Assembly (NCBI RefSeq): GCF_014253075.1 | Contig: NZ_JACLZJ010000001.1 | Span: 1,178,001 to 1,242,000 of the forward strand | Direction: 5' to 3' | DNA: 64,000 nt | Source of the DNA: Ochrobactrum sp. CM-21-5 | Lineage (GTDB): Bacteria > Pseudomonadota > Alphaproteobacteria > Rhizobiales > Rhizobiaceae | In this document: piece by piece, positions 38,329-47,044 of the stretch | Layout of the letters: the number at the start of each line of letters is the position of its first letter | Position numbering within the stretch: position 1 is the stretch's first letter | Made by a program: the position numbers and the translations under genes | Notes under the pieces: generated by a model | The model's database searches: none | The model's input: the letters and a program-made list of their open reading frames with translations, nothing else | Told to the model about the DNA's origin: nothing

Positions 38329-39279
38329 TCATCGTCGCGCCTTCTTTTCGGCGAGCAGGCCCAGATAGTACATCGCGATTGTAGCGCCCGCTATCGCCGT
38401 TATATCGGCATGATCATAGGCCGGTGCAACCTCGACCACATCCGCGCCCACGAAATCAAGCGTTGCCAGCTTGCGTAGCACCGACAGCATCTTGGCCGAC
38501 GAAGGGCCTCCGGCAACAGGTGTACCTGTGCCCGGTGCGAAAGCGGGGTCCAGACAATCGATGTCGAACGTCAGGTAGGTCTTCTTGCCACCAGTACGTT
38601 TCAGGATTTCCTCGGCAATAACCGCCGCCGGCATATCCTCGACTTCGTGGCCATGGATGATCTTGATGCCGCAATCTTCCGGCGCATGGGTGCGGATGCC
38701 GACCTGGATCGAGTGATCGGGATCGATGATGCCATCGCGCACGGCGCGGGCCACAAACGAACCGTGGTCGATGCGCTTGCCATCGTCAAACCATGTGTCC
38801 TGATGGGCATCGAACTGCACCAGCGCCAGCGGGCCATATTTGGCGGCGTGGGCCTTTAAAAGCGGCCAGGTAACAAAATGATCGCCGCCAAGCGTCAGCA
38901 GAAACGCATCCGATTTCAGGATTTTCGCGGCTTCGCGTTCGATGGTCGCGGGCGTTTTGTAATGATTGCCATAGTCCAGCAGGCAATCGCCGTAATCGAT
39001 GACTGCGAGGTTTTCGAACAGATCGCGCTCGAACGGATACTGCGGATCATTGTCGAAGATCGCCGATGCACGCCGGATGGCTTGCGGGCCGAACCGCGCG
39101 CCCGGGCGGTTGGAAACGGCTGCATCGAACGGAATGCCCCAGACGACAGCTTCGGCCCCCTTCAGCGACTTGGTGTAGATCCGCCGCATGAAGGACAGGA
39201 TCCCTGCATGGGTCGGGTCTGTGGCGGCGCCGGTCAGGCTGCGGGCTGTTATCGCGTGATCGATGGTTTTCGAGGGCAT
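38329..39279 (-). CDS. speB: Agmatinase (ureohydrolase family)
   Basis: SpeB hydrolyses agmatine to putrescine and urea. The 316-residue enzyme has the binuclear Mn site: LTLGGDHFVTW, LVQFDAHQDTW and YLTFDIDCLDPAFAPGTGTPVAGG. Its length and IYTKSLKGAEAVVWGIPFDAAVSNRPGARFGPQAIR agree with agmatinase, though other guanidino-hydrolases of this family (for example guanidinobutyrase) are hard to exclude. It is adjacent to argC. Confidence 0.88.
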   Translation of the reverse strand: MPSKTIDHAITARSLTGAATDPTHAGILSFMRRIYTKSLKGAEAVVWGIPFDAAVSNRPGARFGPQAIRRASAIFDNDPQYPFERDLFENLAVIDYGDCLLDYGNHYKTPATIEREAAKILKSDAFLLTLGGDHFVTWPLLKAHAAKYGPLALVQFDAHQDTWFDDGKRIDHGSFVARAVRDGIIDPDHSIQVGIRTHAPEDCGIKIIHGHEVEDMPAAVIAEEILKRTGGKKTYLTFDIDCLDPAFAPGTGTPVAGGPSSAKMLSVLRKLATLDFVGADVVEVAPAYDHADITAIAGATIAMYYLGLLAEKKARR

Positions 39280-39332
39280 CTGTGGCTCCGGAAAGCATGA
39301 AACAGATTTTATATAGCGGAAGAGTGGATAAC

Positions 39333-39360
39333 AAAAAAGCGGACCCGAAGGCCCGCTTTT
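39333..39360 (-). terminator. Terminator of the rplM-rpsI operon
   Basis: Read on the minus strand, AAAAGCGGGCC - TTCG - GGTCCGCTTTT is followed by T's, 55 bases after the rpsI stop. Confidence 0.85.
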
Positions 39361-39414
39361 CTGTAAGCTCTGAAGCGATAGATACTAGCGCCTGGAGAAC
39401 TGGCCCTAAGCGCG

Positions 39415-39891
39415 TTAGCGCTTGGAGAACTGGAACGAACGGCGGGCCTTGGCCTTACCGTACTTCTTACGTTCAACGACGCGGCTATCGCGGGTCAGGA
39501 AGCCACCCTTCTTGAGAATCGTGCGCAGGCCCGGTTCGTAGTAGGTGAGGGCCTTGGAGATGCCGTGACGAACGGCACCGGCCTGACCGGAGAGGCCGCC
39601 GCCGGCAACAGTGGCGACGATGTCGAACTGACCGGCGCGGTTCGATGCGATGATCGGCTGCTGGAGGATCATCTGCAGGACCGGACGTGCGAAATACTTT
39701 TCGAATTCCTTGTCGTTGACGGTGATCTTGCCGGAGCCCGGCTTGACCCAAACGCGTGCAACGGCGTCCTTGCGCTTGCCGGTGGCATAGGCACGGCCCT
39801 GTGCATCCAGCTTCTGGACGTGAACCGGAGCGGCGGCTTCGGTCGTGGCAACGCTGCCGAGTTCTTCGAGCGAGTTGAGCTGCTCAGCCAT
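39415..39891 (-). CDS. rpsI: 30S ribosomal protein S9
   Basis: S9 is a small-subunit head protein whose C-terminal tail contacts P-site tRNA. The 158-residue sequence has an alphaproteobacterial N-terminal extension of about 30 residues, then [28 protein letters not shown] and the conserved C-terminus [16 protein letters not shown]. It follows rplM with 2 bases between them, the universal pairing. Confidence 0.98.
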   Translation of the reverse strand: MAEQLNSLEELGSVATTEAAAPVHVQKLDAQGRAYATGKRKDAVARVWVKPGSGKITVNDKEFEKYFARPVLQMILQQPIIASNRAGQFDIVATVAGGGLSGQAGAVRHGISKALTYYEPGLRTILKKGGFLTRDSRVVERKKYGKAKARRSFQFSKR

Positions 39892-39893
39892 GA

Positions 39894-40358
39894 TTATGCA
39901 TTCCCTTTGTTCTTGCGGTTCAGCGCTGCGACGTCAAGGACTTCGGGCTGCTGAGCTTCATGCTGATGGTTCGAGCCTGCATAAACGCGCAGGTTCTTCA
40001 TCTGGCGACGTCCGAGCGGGCCGCGCGGGACCATGCGCTCGATAGCCTTCTCAACAACGCGTTCCGGGAAACGGCCTTCGAGAATCTGGCGCGCGGTGCG
40101 CTCCTTGATTCCACCCGGGTGACCGGTGTGCCAGTAATATTTCTTGTCGGTGTATTTCTTGCCGGTCAGAACAACCTTGTCGGCATTGATGATGATGACA
40201 TTGTCGCCATCGTCAACATGCGGGGTGAAGGTTGCTTTGTGCTTGCCGCGCAGGCGATTGGCGACGATGGTGGCCAGACGACCGAGGACAATGCCTTCTG
40301 CGTCGATCAGAATCCACTTCTTCACCACTTCAGCCGGCTTCTGAGAGAAAGTTGCCAT
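39894..40358 (-). CDS. rplM: 50S ribosomal protein L13
   Basis: L13 is an early-assembly large-subunit protein. The 154-residue sequence begins [22 protein letters not shown] and shows [37 protein letters not shown] and MLPKGPLG-like [20 protein letters not shown]. The start at 40358 is set by this conserved N-terminus; the open frame extends upstream to 40448 without support. It is the first gene of the rplM-rpsI operon. Confidence 0.98.
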   Translation of the reverse strand: MATFSQKPAEVVKKWILIDAEGIVLGRLATIVANRLRGKHKATFTPHVDDGDNVIIINADKVVLTGKKYTDKKYYWHTGHPGGIKERTARQILEGRFPERVVEKAIERMVPRGPLGRRQMKNLRVYAGSNHQHEAQQPEVLDVAALNRKNKGNA

Positions 40359-40476
40359 AGAAGTCTTCCTTGACTTAATCCCTGATTGAAAGATCAGGGC
40401 TTTTTTTGTTGCTTGTGTTGGACAGGTCCAACCCGAACGGGCATGCAAAAACTGGTTCTGCTCGCTCCGAGCCGGG

Positions 40477-40506
40477 TCGATACACCAAAATTCATCCCAT
40501 CGTCAA
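40477..40506 (-). promoter_or_regulatory. Candidate promoter of rplM-rpsI
   Basis: On the minus strand TTGACG (40501-40506) and TATCGA (40477-40482) are separated by 18 bases, about 120 bases upstream of the rplM start. Confidence 0.5.
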
Positions 40507-40598
40507 GCTAAACTTTTCAAGGGGGTTTTTAAAAAGATAATAAAAACAATGCGTTAATATATTGGTATTATAGTACCTTATATTTTTTGCCACTCTTC

Positions 40599-41033
40599 TC
40601 ATCTGGGTGGGATCGAGTATGTGGACGTTGCATGAGCGACCAATTCGCCGGTTATAACGTCCGTAAGGCTGATCTCGAGAACGGCAAGGCGTTTGCCGAG
40701 CTTCAGAAGCCGCGCAACGGCTTCCACGGCACCGGGTGAGGGTTTGCGCAGGAAATTGATATTGAGATTGGTGGTTACGGCCAGCGCGACCGGCCCGATA
40801 TGGGCCAGAATCGCGGCGTAAGCGGCGACATCGGCCAGCGCAAACAGGGATGGTCCCGACACTGTGCCGCCGGGGCGTAGATGCTTTTCGTCTGCGTTGA
40901 GTCGCATCGTCGCAAAGCCTTCACCGATGGCTGTGAATTCAAATGTGTCGTCGAGCTGCGGAAACTCGCGCTTCATGAATATGCGCAGGTCCTCGATGCT
41001 CATAGCCAGGCGGTGCGTCGTGCTTATGTTCAT
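40599..41033 (-). CDS. PaaI-type hotdog thioesterase
   Basis: The 144-residue hotdog-fold protein has the PaaI/YdiI-like signature RPGGTVSGPSLFALADVAAYAAILAHIG and VTTNLNINFLRKP, consistent with acyl-CoA hydrolysis in the cytoplasm. The start at 41033 follows GGGAGGT at seven bases. It is divergent from the CoA-binding protein. The substrate is unknown. Confidence 0.88.
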   Translation of the reverse strand: MNISTTHRLAMSIEDLRIFMKREFPQLDDTFEFTAIGEGFATMRLNADEKHLRPGGTVSGPSLFALADVAAYAAILAHIGPVALAVTTNLNINFLRKPSPGAVEAVARLLKLGKRLAVLEISLTDVITGELVAHATSTYSIPPR

Positions 41034-41141
41034 ACGGTGACCTCCCTCGTCAGCCAAGGAATAGGAGGAATATGGATATGCTTGCAAGCCTCAGCCATGA
41101 CATGCGAACAATAAACACGATCAATGAAGCGGAGGATTGAA

Positions 41142-41564
41142 ATGCAAAACCCGACCGACGACCAGATCCGCGACATTCTCAACTCGGTTAAAACCATCGC
41201 GCTGCTTGGCGCGTCACCGAAGCCGGAACGGCCCAGCAACGGCGTCATGCGGTTTTTATTGTCCAGAGGCTATCATGTGATCCCGGTCAATCCGGGGCAA
41301 GTGGGCAAGGAAATCCATGATCAGCGTGTCGTGGGACATCTGGCGGACATAGAAGAGCCGGTGGACATGGTCGATGTCTTTCGCGCACCACATTCTCTGC
41401 CGGGCATTGTCGATGAAATTCTGGCGATGAAGCACCGGCCATCGGTTTTGTGGACGCAGCTCGATGTGGTGCATGACGGGGCGGGCAGGCGGGCTGAAGA
41501 AGCCGGTCTGAAGGTTGTCATGGATCGCTGTCCGGCCATCGAATATCCGCGTTTGATCGGCTGA
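41142..41564 (+). CDS. CoA-binding domain protein (YccU family)
   Basis: The 140-residue protein is a single Rossmann CoA-binding domain: IALLGASPKPERPSNGVMRFLLSRGYHVIPVNPG, IEEPVDMVDVFRAPHSLPGIVDEIL, VLWTQLDVVHDGAGRRAEEAGLKVVMDRCPAIEYPRL. Many such genes accompany metY or O-acetylhomoserine enzymes, as here (121 bases upstream of metY). The true start is probably 41142, as GGAGG lies six bases before it. Function is not established. Confidence 0.88.
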   Translation: MQNPTDDQIRDILNSVKTIALLGASPKPERPSNGVMRFLLSRGYHVIPVNPGQVGKEIHDQRVVGHLADIEEPVDMVDVFRAPHSLPGIVDEILAMKHRPSVLWTQLDVVHDGAGRRAEEAGLKVVMDRCPAIEYPRLIG

Positions 41565-41649
41565 CGGGCGGCGCGAAATTATTTTTCGTCAATATGCCGG
41601 TTTGCGTAATTTCCTTCTTTGCTTTCTTTTGCCCAGCGCCTAACGTCCC

Positions 41650-41680
41650 GACAAAATGTAGTGCCTTGTTTGTCAGGAGG
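41650..41680 (+). promoter_or_regulatory. Hairpin abutting the metY ribosome binding site
   Basis: GACAAA (41650-41655) pairs with TTTGTC (41669-41674), directly followed by AGGAGG and the ATG at 41686. It may modulate metY translation. I tested for SAM-II features here and did not find them. Confidence 0.4.
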
Positions 41681-41685
41681 AAAAT

Positions 41686-42969
41686 ATGTCGAAGCGCTCA
41701 CCCGGTATAGAAACGCTGGCCGTCCACGCAGGCGCGAAACCCGACCCGACCACGGGCGCGCGTGCGACGCCGATTTACCAGACGACATCTTTCGTATTCA
41801 ATGATGCCGATCACGCAGCTTCGCTGTTCGGCCTGCAGGCTTTTGGCAATATCTACACGCGCATCACCAATCCGACGACAGCCGTTCTGGAAGAACGCAT
41901 TGCTGCGATGGAAGGCGGAACGGCAGCGGTTGCAACCGCGTCCGGTCACGCTGCGCAGTTGCTTGTATTCCATACGTTGTTGCAGCCGGGTGACAATTTC
42001 ATTGCCGCCAACAAGCTTTATGGCGGCTCGATGAACCAGTTCGGGCAGGCGTTCAAGTCGTTCGGCTGGCAGGTGCGCTGGGCTGACGCCACCAATCCGA
42101 CGGATTTCGCCAAACATATCGATGACCGCACCCGCGCCATCTTCATTGAAAGCTTCGCCAATCCCGGCGGCATTGTGTGCGACATCGAGGCTATTGCCGA
42201 GATTGCCCACAAGCACGGCCTGCCGCTGATCGTCGACAACACACTTGCTTCGCCTTACCTCGTGCGTCCGATTGAGCACGGCGCGGATATCGTAGTCCAT
42301 TCGCTCACCAAGTTCATAGGCGGACACGGCAATTCCATGGGTGGTATTCTGGTCGATGGCGGTACCTTCGACTGGGCAAAGTCTGGCAATTATCCGCTTC
42401 TGACCGAACCGCGTCCGGATTATGCGGGTCTGGAGTTGCACAAGACATTCGGCAATATTTCCTTTGCCATCGCCGCCCGCGTGTTGGGTCTGCGCGATTT
42501 CGGTCCTGCCATCTCGCCGTTCAATGCTTTCCAGATTTTGACCGGGACGGAAACATTGCCATTGCGCATGCAGCGCCATTGCGACAACGCCTTGAAGGTT
42601 GCTTCGTGGCTGCATGGACATGAAAAAGTGTCCTGGGTCAGCTATTCGGGTCTGCCGCATGACAAATTTCATGCGCTGCAGCAGAAATATGCGCCGAAGG
42701 GCGCAGGGGCGGTTTTCACATTCGGCATCAAGGGCGGCTATGATGCGGGCGTGAAGTTTGTCGACAGTCTGGAACTGTTCTCGCTGCTGGCAAATCTTGG
42801 CGACACGCGCTCGCTGGTCATCCACCCGGCCTCGACCACCCATCGTCAGCTGAACGACGAGCAGAAAGTGGCGGCGGGCGCGGGCCCTGACGTCGTGCGC
42901 CTTTCCATCGGTATCGAAAATGCCGATGATATTATCGCCGACATCGAACAGGCGCTGGCAAAGGTCTGA
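41686..42969 (+). CDS. metY: O-acetylhomoserine sulfhydrylase (O-acetylhomoserine aminocarboxypropyltransferase)
   Basis: MetY makes homocysteine (or methionine with methanethiol) from O-acetylhomoserine. The 427-residue PLP enzyme shows YTRITNPTTAVLEERIAAMEGG, LVVDN-type LIVDNTLASPYLVRP, the PLP lysine in HSLTKFIGGHGNSMGG, and NLGDTRSLVIHPASTTH. The long insertion typical of MetY compared with MetB/MetC (GGTFDWAKSGNYPLLTEPRPDYAGL) is present. It is followed after 4 bases by a cupin gene. Confidence 0.94.
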   Translation: MSKRSPGIETLAVHAGAKPDPTTGARATPIYQTTSFVFNDADHAASLFGLQAFGNIYTRITNPTTAVLEERIAAMEGGTAAVATASGHAAQLLVFHTLLQPGDNFIAANKLYGGSMNQFGQAFKSFGWQVRWADATNPTDFAKHIDDRTRAIFIESFANPGGIVCDIEAIAEIAHKHGLPLIVDNTLASPYLVRPIEHGADIVVHSLTKFIGGHGNSMGGILVDGGTFDWAKSGNYPLLTEPRPDYAGLELHKTFGNISFAIAARVLGLRDFGPAISPFNAFQILTGTETLPLRMQRHCDNALKVASWLHGHEKVSWVSYSGLPHDKFHALQQKYAPKGAGAVFTFGIKGGYDAGVKFVDSLELFSLLANLGDTRSLVIHPASTTHRQLNDEQKVAAGAGPDVVRLSIGIENADDIIADIEQALAKV

Positions 42970-42973
42970 CCTT

Positions 42974-43321
42974 GTGAGCCGGTTTCTTGAGTTCGACCTG
43001 TCCGGCATCGAACCGGAAGAGGGCGCGCCTTTACCGGAACGCGTCCTCGCAGGCGACCCGAAATTTCGCACCTGGAATCTTGAGGAAGATGCGGGCGGCA
43101 CGCTTTTCGCAGGCATATGGGAAAGCACGCCGGGAAAATGGCGGATCGAATATGACGAATGGGAATTCTGTCACATAGTGTCCGGTCGCTCGGTTGTCTG
43201 CGAAGAAACCGGCGCGTGCCGTACCGTGGGCCCCGGCGACGGTTTCGTCATTCGTCCGGGTTTCAAGGGCACTTGGGAGGTTCTGGAAACCACGCGCAAG
43301 GAATATGTGATCAAACTCTGA
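42974..43321 (+). CDS. Cupin domain protein (YgbK/YlbA-like small cupin)
   Basis: The 115-residue protein has one cupin domain of the (R)-aminopropanol/EutQ-like small type: GTLFAGIWESTPGKWRIEYDEWEFCHIVSGRSVVCEETG and GPGDGFVIRPGFKGTWEVLE. The metal-binding histidines of cupins are only partly present. I start at GTG 42974 (VSRFLEFDLSG), four bases after metY; the longer frame overlaps metY. It is probably co-transcribed with metY, with an unknown role. Confidence 0.82.
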   Translation: MSRFLEFDLSGIEPEEGAPLPERVLAGDPKFRTWNLEEDAGGTLFAGIWESTPGKWRIEYDEWEFCHIVSGRSVVCEETGACRTVGPGDGFVIRPGFKGTWEVLETTRKEYVIKL

Positions 43322-43343
43322 TCGGATTTATCGACCGGCAAAT

Positions 43344-43375
43344 AAAAATCCGCAGACAGGTCTGCGGATTTTTTT
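43344..43375. terminator. Bidirectional terminator after the metY-cupin operon
   Basis: AATCCGCAGA - CAGG - TCTGCGGATT is flanked by A-rich sequence and followed by TTTTT, serving convergent genes. Confidence 0.92.
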
Positions 43376-43377
43376 CT

Positions 43378-43755
43378 TTATCTGGGACCGCGCTTGATTG
43401 TGCGCAGGACCGAATGATTACCGGACGGCGGCCTGTTGTCACCGGCATTGCTCGGCGGACGCTCTGGCGGGCGGGGCCTGTCAGGACGATAGTTGGGGCG
43501 CCCGGGCCGGTCGTGGTCGCGATGGCGATAATGATTCCTGTATCCGCGATAGCGGCCATCGCGATAATAACGCGGATAACGTCTGTAATCGCGGCCGCTG
43601 TCGTAGATGATGCCGCTTCCGACATAACCGCCGCGCACGTAATAGGGATCGTAATATCCGCCGCCGGAACCGTAATAGCCTTCCGACACGCAACCGCTCA
43701 ACATCAACCCCGATACGCCGACGCCGATAGCAAAAACAAGCGATTTTAATGACAT
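43378..43755 (-). CDS. Small basic Tyr/Arg-rich lipoprotein
   Basis: The 125-residue product has a lipoprotein signal with lipobox LSGC. The mature part is dominated by Gly-Tyr, then Arg-Tyr-Arg, then Pro-Arg repeats (YYGSGGGYYDPYY; DYRRYPRYYRDGRYRGYRNHY; RPGRPNYRPDRPRPPERPP). Low-complexity basic lipoproteins of this kind may bind polysaccharide or DNA, but no family is recognised. The start at 43755 follows GGGAG; the longer frame to 43821 has no site. Confidence 0.75.
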   Translation of the reverse strand: MSLKSLVFAIGVGVSGLMLSGCVSEGYYGSGGGYYDPYYVRGGYVGSGIIYDSGRDYRRYPRYYRDGRYRGYRNHYRHRDHDRPGRPNYRPDRPRPPERPPSNAGDNRPPSGNHSVLRTIKRGPR

Positions 43756-43924
43756 ACTCGCTACTCCCGAAAGGTGAGGCACGGCATTTCCCGAACAGGA
43801 CGCCGTGCGGCGGAACAACATGGAGAAGAATTATGCGCGCTTCTCCGATGCAGCCATAATCAACAAAGATTACAGAATGATAGAGCATTCCCAGCGAAAG
43901 TGGGAACCGGCCTTGCGTTCTATA

Positions 43925-44179
43925 TCAGCTGCGGCGGAACATGCGTCCGATGGCGATCAGGATACACGCACCAATGAAGCCCGCAATGAGATAGCCGATC
44001 CAGCCCGTCAGCATGACGCCGAAGAAGCCGAGAAGAGCGTTGGCAACTGCCGCGCCGATAATGCCGAGAATGATGTTCATGAACACGCCTTGATTGCTCT
44101 TCATGAACATTTCGGCAAGCCAGCCCGCCAGCCCGCCGACGATGATTGCTGCAATCCAGCCAATTTGTGCATCTTCCAT
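43925..44179 (-). CDS. GlsB/YeaQ/YmgE family membrane protein
   Basis: The 84-residue protein has three hydrophobic segments with glycine motifs typical of the transglycosylase-associated/GlsB family: IGWIAAIIVGGLAGWLAEMFM, MNIILGIIGAAVANALLGFFGV and LIAGFIGACILIAIGRMFRR. It is usually stress-induced and its function is unclear. The ATG follows GGGAGGAGC. Confidence 0.88.
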   Translation of the reverse strand: MEDAQIGWIAAIIVGGLAGWLAEMFMKSNQGVFMNIILGIIGAAVANALLGFFGVMLTGWIGYLIAGFIGACILIAIGRMFRRS

Positions 44180-44626
44180 GGAAGCTCCTCCCTATGGCCC
44201 ATTAACAATAAGAGGGTAACTATGCGGGGGCGTGAGAGGTTCCCTTGATGGGCGCCTTTTGCTGCAACATAAAATTAAAAACAATAACCGCATCGAGAGG
44301 TGGTTATTGTTGCTGTCGATATTGGACGGTTTATTTGCGGGCATCGTCGATTTCAGTCGCGATGCGTTCAAACTTGCCAGAAAACGATGTTCCCAGTGTC
44401 TGTGCTCCTGAGACATTGTGCTTTATTTTCTGGTCTTCCTGACCTGGAGCCAAATTGCACGGGCAATTCTTTTTACGCCCTTAAGTTGCATAGTAAATGG
44501 AAGACGAGTATTGTATATGATTAATAAATTGCTGAATTTACAATGAAAATTGCGGATGCCGTCCTTGGTTGTATTTAAGTTTGTATTTCATACCGACGCA
44601 AGTCAATCGACGCGGTGATGCGTCGA
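44180..44626. other. AT-rich intergenic region with one long hairpin
   Basis: These 447 bases are visibly AT-richer than their surroundings and have no supported gene. The perfect 10-bp inverted repeat AACAATAACC / GGTTATTGTT lies at 44280-44311 with a 12-base loop. Read on the minus strand it is followed by TTTTAATTTT, so it may terminate the PIG-L gene, though about 320 bases downstream of its stop. Confidence 0.5.
44280..44311 (-). terminator. Possible terminator or operator hairpin
   Basis: A 10-bp perfect stem is followed on the minus strand by an A/T run. The distance from the nearest gene makes the assignment uncertain. Confidence 0.4.
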
Positions 44627-47026
44627 TCAGGCTGGCTGGACCAGATTTGCCATCAGGCGAAAAGCGCCGGGCACGAGGCGATCCATCTGATGATGCAGCA
44701 CGAGGCTTGCATGCGTGTGACGGCCATCGCCGATCCTTGCGGAGACGAGGGCGCCGTAAAGCGGCTGCTCGCCGTCGTCATGCATGGAAAGAAGCGGCTG
44801 ATAGGCGTTATCCCAGCTGGATGCGAAATAAAGCCCGCGTTCCTTTTGCCAGTCCTGCCAGTCGTCGTTATCGATACGATTCGGCCCTGTGAGCAGGGGG
44901 TGTTCTGGCGCGAGCATTGACACGGGTGCCTGCGGGTCGGTGACGCGCCAGCGCAGCGACGGCGAACCGATCGTCAGTTTGCGCGGCGGCGTCCGGTCAG
45001 GGTGCCAGCCGTCTGCGGGGCGGTGATAAAGCGTCACCAGATGGCCGCCCTGTTCCACGAAGCGATGCAGCCTGTCTGTGGCGGCCGCGAGATCCTTTCG
45101 CAGTCCGAAAGCGAAAATACCGACGACGATGGTTGTGAATGGCGAAAGGTCGCCCGCAAGGTGATGTGGCTCAAGTTCCGTTACATCGAGGTCCATACGC
45201 TTGAGCCATAGGCCGACATTGTCGGCACCTCCGCCGACATAGCCGATCCGCGTCTCTGGTCGTTTGAGATCGAGCGCGAGAACAGGCAGGTCCGCAGGCT
45301 CGCGCCAAACGACATTTCCGATGTGAGGATAACCGATTTTCGTTGTTTGCCATGCAGGCTGTCCGTCGATTATCGCCGACAGGCGCGTCAGTCCGAGTTC
45401 CAGCCCATCGGTTGCGTGCAGGGCAGCGGTCGGGCCATTCACCGCGACGTTCCATCCGCTTTCGGATTGAAACGCAATTTTTCCCGCTGGGCCATCGATG
45501 AGCAGGTTGACGGGCCATTGCGCAGTCTGTGCACGATCCGGCGAAACGATAATCGCAGGCGGATCGAGACGCAGCGATACAGTCGGGGTGACGGCCAGCG
45601 GTTCTTCCATATCGAACAGCGCTTTTGCGTGGTGACCGTCAAAACGGGCCGAAAGCCGGATGAATGCCTGACCATTGCCACCAAGCGCTCGCCATTCGGG
45701 TTCAAAGAGCGGCGAGAATGCCGCTTGCTTCGACGCGCAGATATGCAAGATATCCTTGCCGTGTTTTCGTTCGTCCAGAACAGCGGAGCAGCCATCCGGC
45801 AGGAGAGCTTCAGCAGAAACTTCGCACCCCGGCGCGCCGGGACCATATTCAATGATGAGGCGCGTTTCGCTTCCCGGTGTCAGTATCGGCGTATCGAGGC
45901 AAGCGCGCTCGAACACGGATGCGGCTTCGATCAGCGCGACATCGACTTCATGGAGCTTCCGCTCCAGCCGATGACCGTGCAACCGCAGAAAATTTTCCGG
46001 TGCGCCGTTCAGCGCCGACTTCAAATTCTGCGCGGCCAGAACAAGCTTCGCGATGATGTCATCACGCCTGGGAAAAGCGGCAATGGCTTCCGCAATAACA
46101 TTCTGAGCAATGTTGAGGTTCTGCCGAACTTCGGCAGGCAGGCCCTCCGTTTCAGCCAGTACAGCCAAAGCGTTGGGCAGTCCGTCAAGGATTGCTGTTT
46201 CCGGTATGCTGTTCGGCAGCTTCAAATGCAGGGCCCATTCGGTTCTGGCCATTTCCGGCCAGTGGCCCATCCCCTGTGTGGCGTGGCAGGCACGTGACCA
46301 TTCGCCAATACGGTCATATTCCGCGCCGGTTGCTTCATCGCGCCCCCTTGCATGGATCGTCAGCGTCTTATCGGGCGGCGGCAATTCGTCATCATAGGTA
46401 TCTCCCCCACCCGGCCATGCGGGTAGGTAGAATTTCGCGACCTGCCAGGGTGACAGCCCTTCGGCGAAATGCTCTGGAAATGCGCTTTCATCTGCGGCCA
46501 GCCGCACGGCTTCCTCCGCTGCCCGTGTCATGGCGCGGTGGTGCCCGTGCTGGCCGGGCACATCAAGAAAGGTCGGGAGCACGATATCCGGGCGCTCGGT
46601 GCGATAGGCGCGTACCAGTCGCTCGACGGTTTTCTCCTCGCCCCAATGGGCAAACGTGCCGCCGCCATCCTTGGAGAAGCCGAAATCGTGGACGGAATCT
46701 TCAGGGCCGTGGCCGAGCCAGTGCACATCGCAATCGAGAATACGTGCGGCTTCCTCCATCTCGCGACTGCGGATCACACCGAGCGCACCGCCACGTTCGG
46801 GGCCGAGCGCATTCTGCCCGCCTTCGCCGCGTGTCGAACAGGCGATTATCACACGCATGCCAAGCCCGAACCGGAGAAAGGCCATCAGACCGCTTTGTTC
46901 GTCATCCGGATGCGCGCCTGTATGCATCAGCGTTACGGTCGAGCGCAGCCTGCTCAAGGCACGGTGCAGGCGGATAATGGCAGGGGACGACTTCTGGCGC
47001 TCGATGCGCTGAAGGGCAGTGAGCAT
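44627..47026 (-). CDS. Large PIG-L family deacetylase with C-terminal domain
   Basis: The 799-residue cytoplasmic protein has an N-terminal PIG-L (LmbE) zinc deacetylase domain: HTGAHPDDEQSG (residues 35-46, zinc ligands H39, D42), CSTRGEGGQNALGPERGGALGVIRSREMEEAARIL, and the third ligand region GQHGHHRAM. The C-terminal half (about 450-799) includes a GATase-like fold segment YVGGGADNVGLWLKRMDLDVTEL ... VVGIFAFG ... VEQGGHLVTLYHRP. PIG-L enzymes usually deacetylate N-acetylglucosaminyl conjugates. It lies in the ROK locus, downstream of the ROK gene with an 18-base gap. Confidence 0.88.
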   Translation of the reverse strand: MLTALQRIERQKSSPAIIRLHRALSRLRSTVTLMHTGAHPDDEQSGLMAFLRFGLGMRVIIACSTRGEGGQNALGPERGGALGVIRSREMEEAARILDCDVHWLGHGPEDSVHDFGFSKDGGGTFAHWGEEKTVERLVRAYRTERPDIVLPTFLDVPGQHGHHRAMTRAAEEAVRLAADESAFPEHFAEGLSPWQVAKFYLPAWPGGGDTYDDELPPPDKTLTIHARGRDEATGAEYDRIGEWSRACHATQGMGHWPEMARTEWALHLKLPNSIPETAILDGLPNALAVLAETEGLPAEVRQNLNIAQNVIAEAIAAFPRRDDIIAKLVLAAQNLKSALNGAPENFLRLHGHRLERKLHEVDVALIEAASVFERACLDTPILTPGSETRLIIEYGPGAPGCEVSAEALLPDGCSAVLDERKHGKDILHICASKQAAFSPLFEPEWRALGGNGQAFIRLSARFDGHHAKALFDMEEPLAVTPTVSLRLDPPAIIVSPDRAQTAQWPVNLLIDGPAGKIAFQSESGWNVAVNGPTAALHATDGLELGLTRLSAIIDGQPAWQTTKIGYPHIGNVVWREPADLPVLALDLKRPETRIGYVGGGADNVGLWLKRMDLDVTELEPHHLAGDLSPFTTIVVGIFAFGLRKDLAAATDRLHRFVEQGGHLVTLYHRPADGWHPDRTPPRKLTIGSPSLRWRVTDPQAPVSMLAPEHPLLTGPNRIDNDDWQDWQKERGLYFASSWDNAYQPLLSMHDDGEQPLYGALVSARIGDGRHTHASLVLHHQMDRLVPGAFRLMANLVQPA

Positions 47027-47044
47027 GATTCCTCCCGAACGGTC

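Noticed and set aside
41600-41685. SAM-II riboswitch upstream of metY
   Set aside because: The region has the short string AAATGTAG but lacks the conserved stem and pseudoknot elements of SAM-II; only a short hairpin remains.
41698-43128. 476-residue open frame antisense to metY
   Set aside because: It overlaps metY, which has all PLP enzyme motifs.
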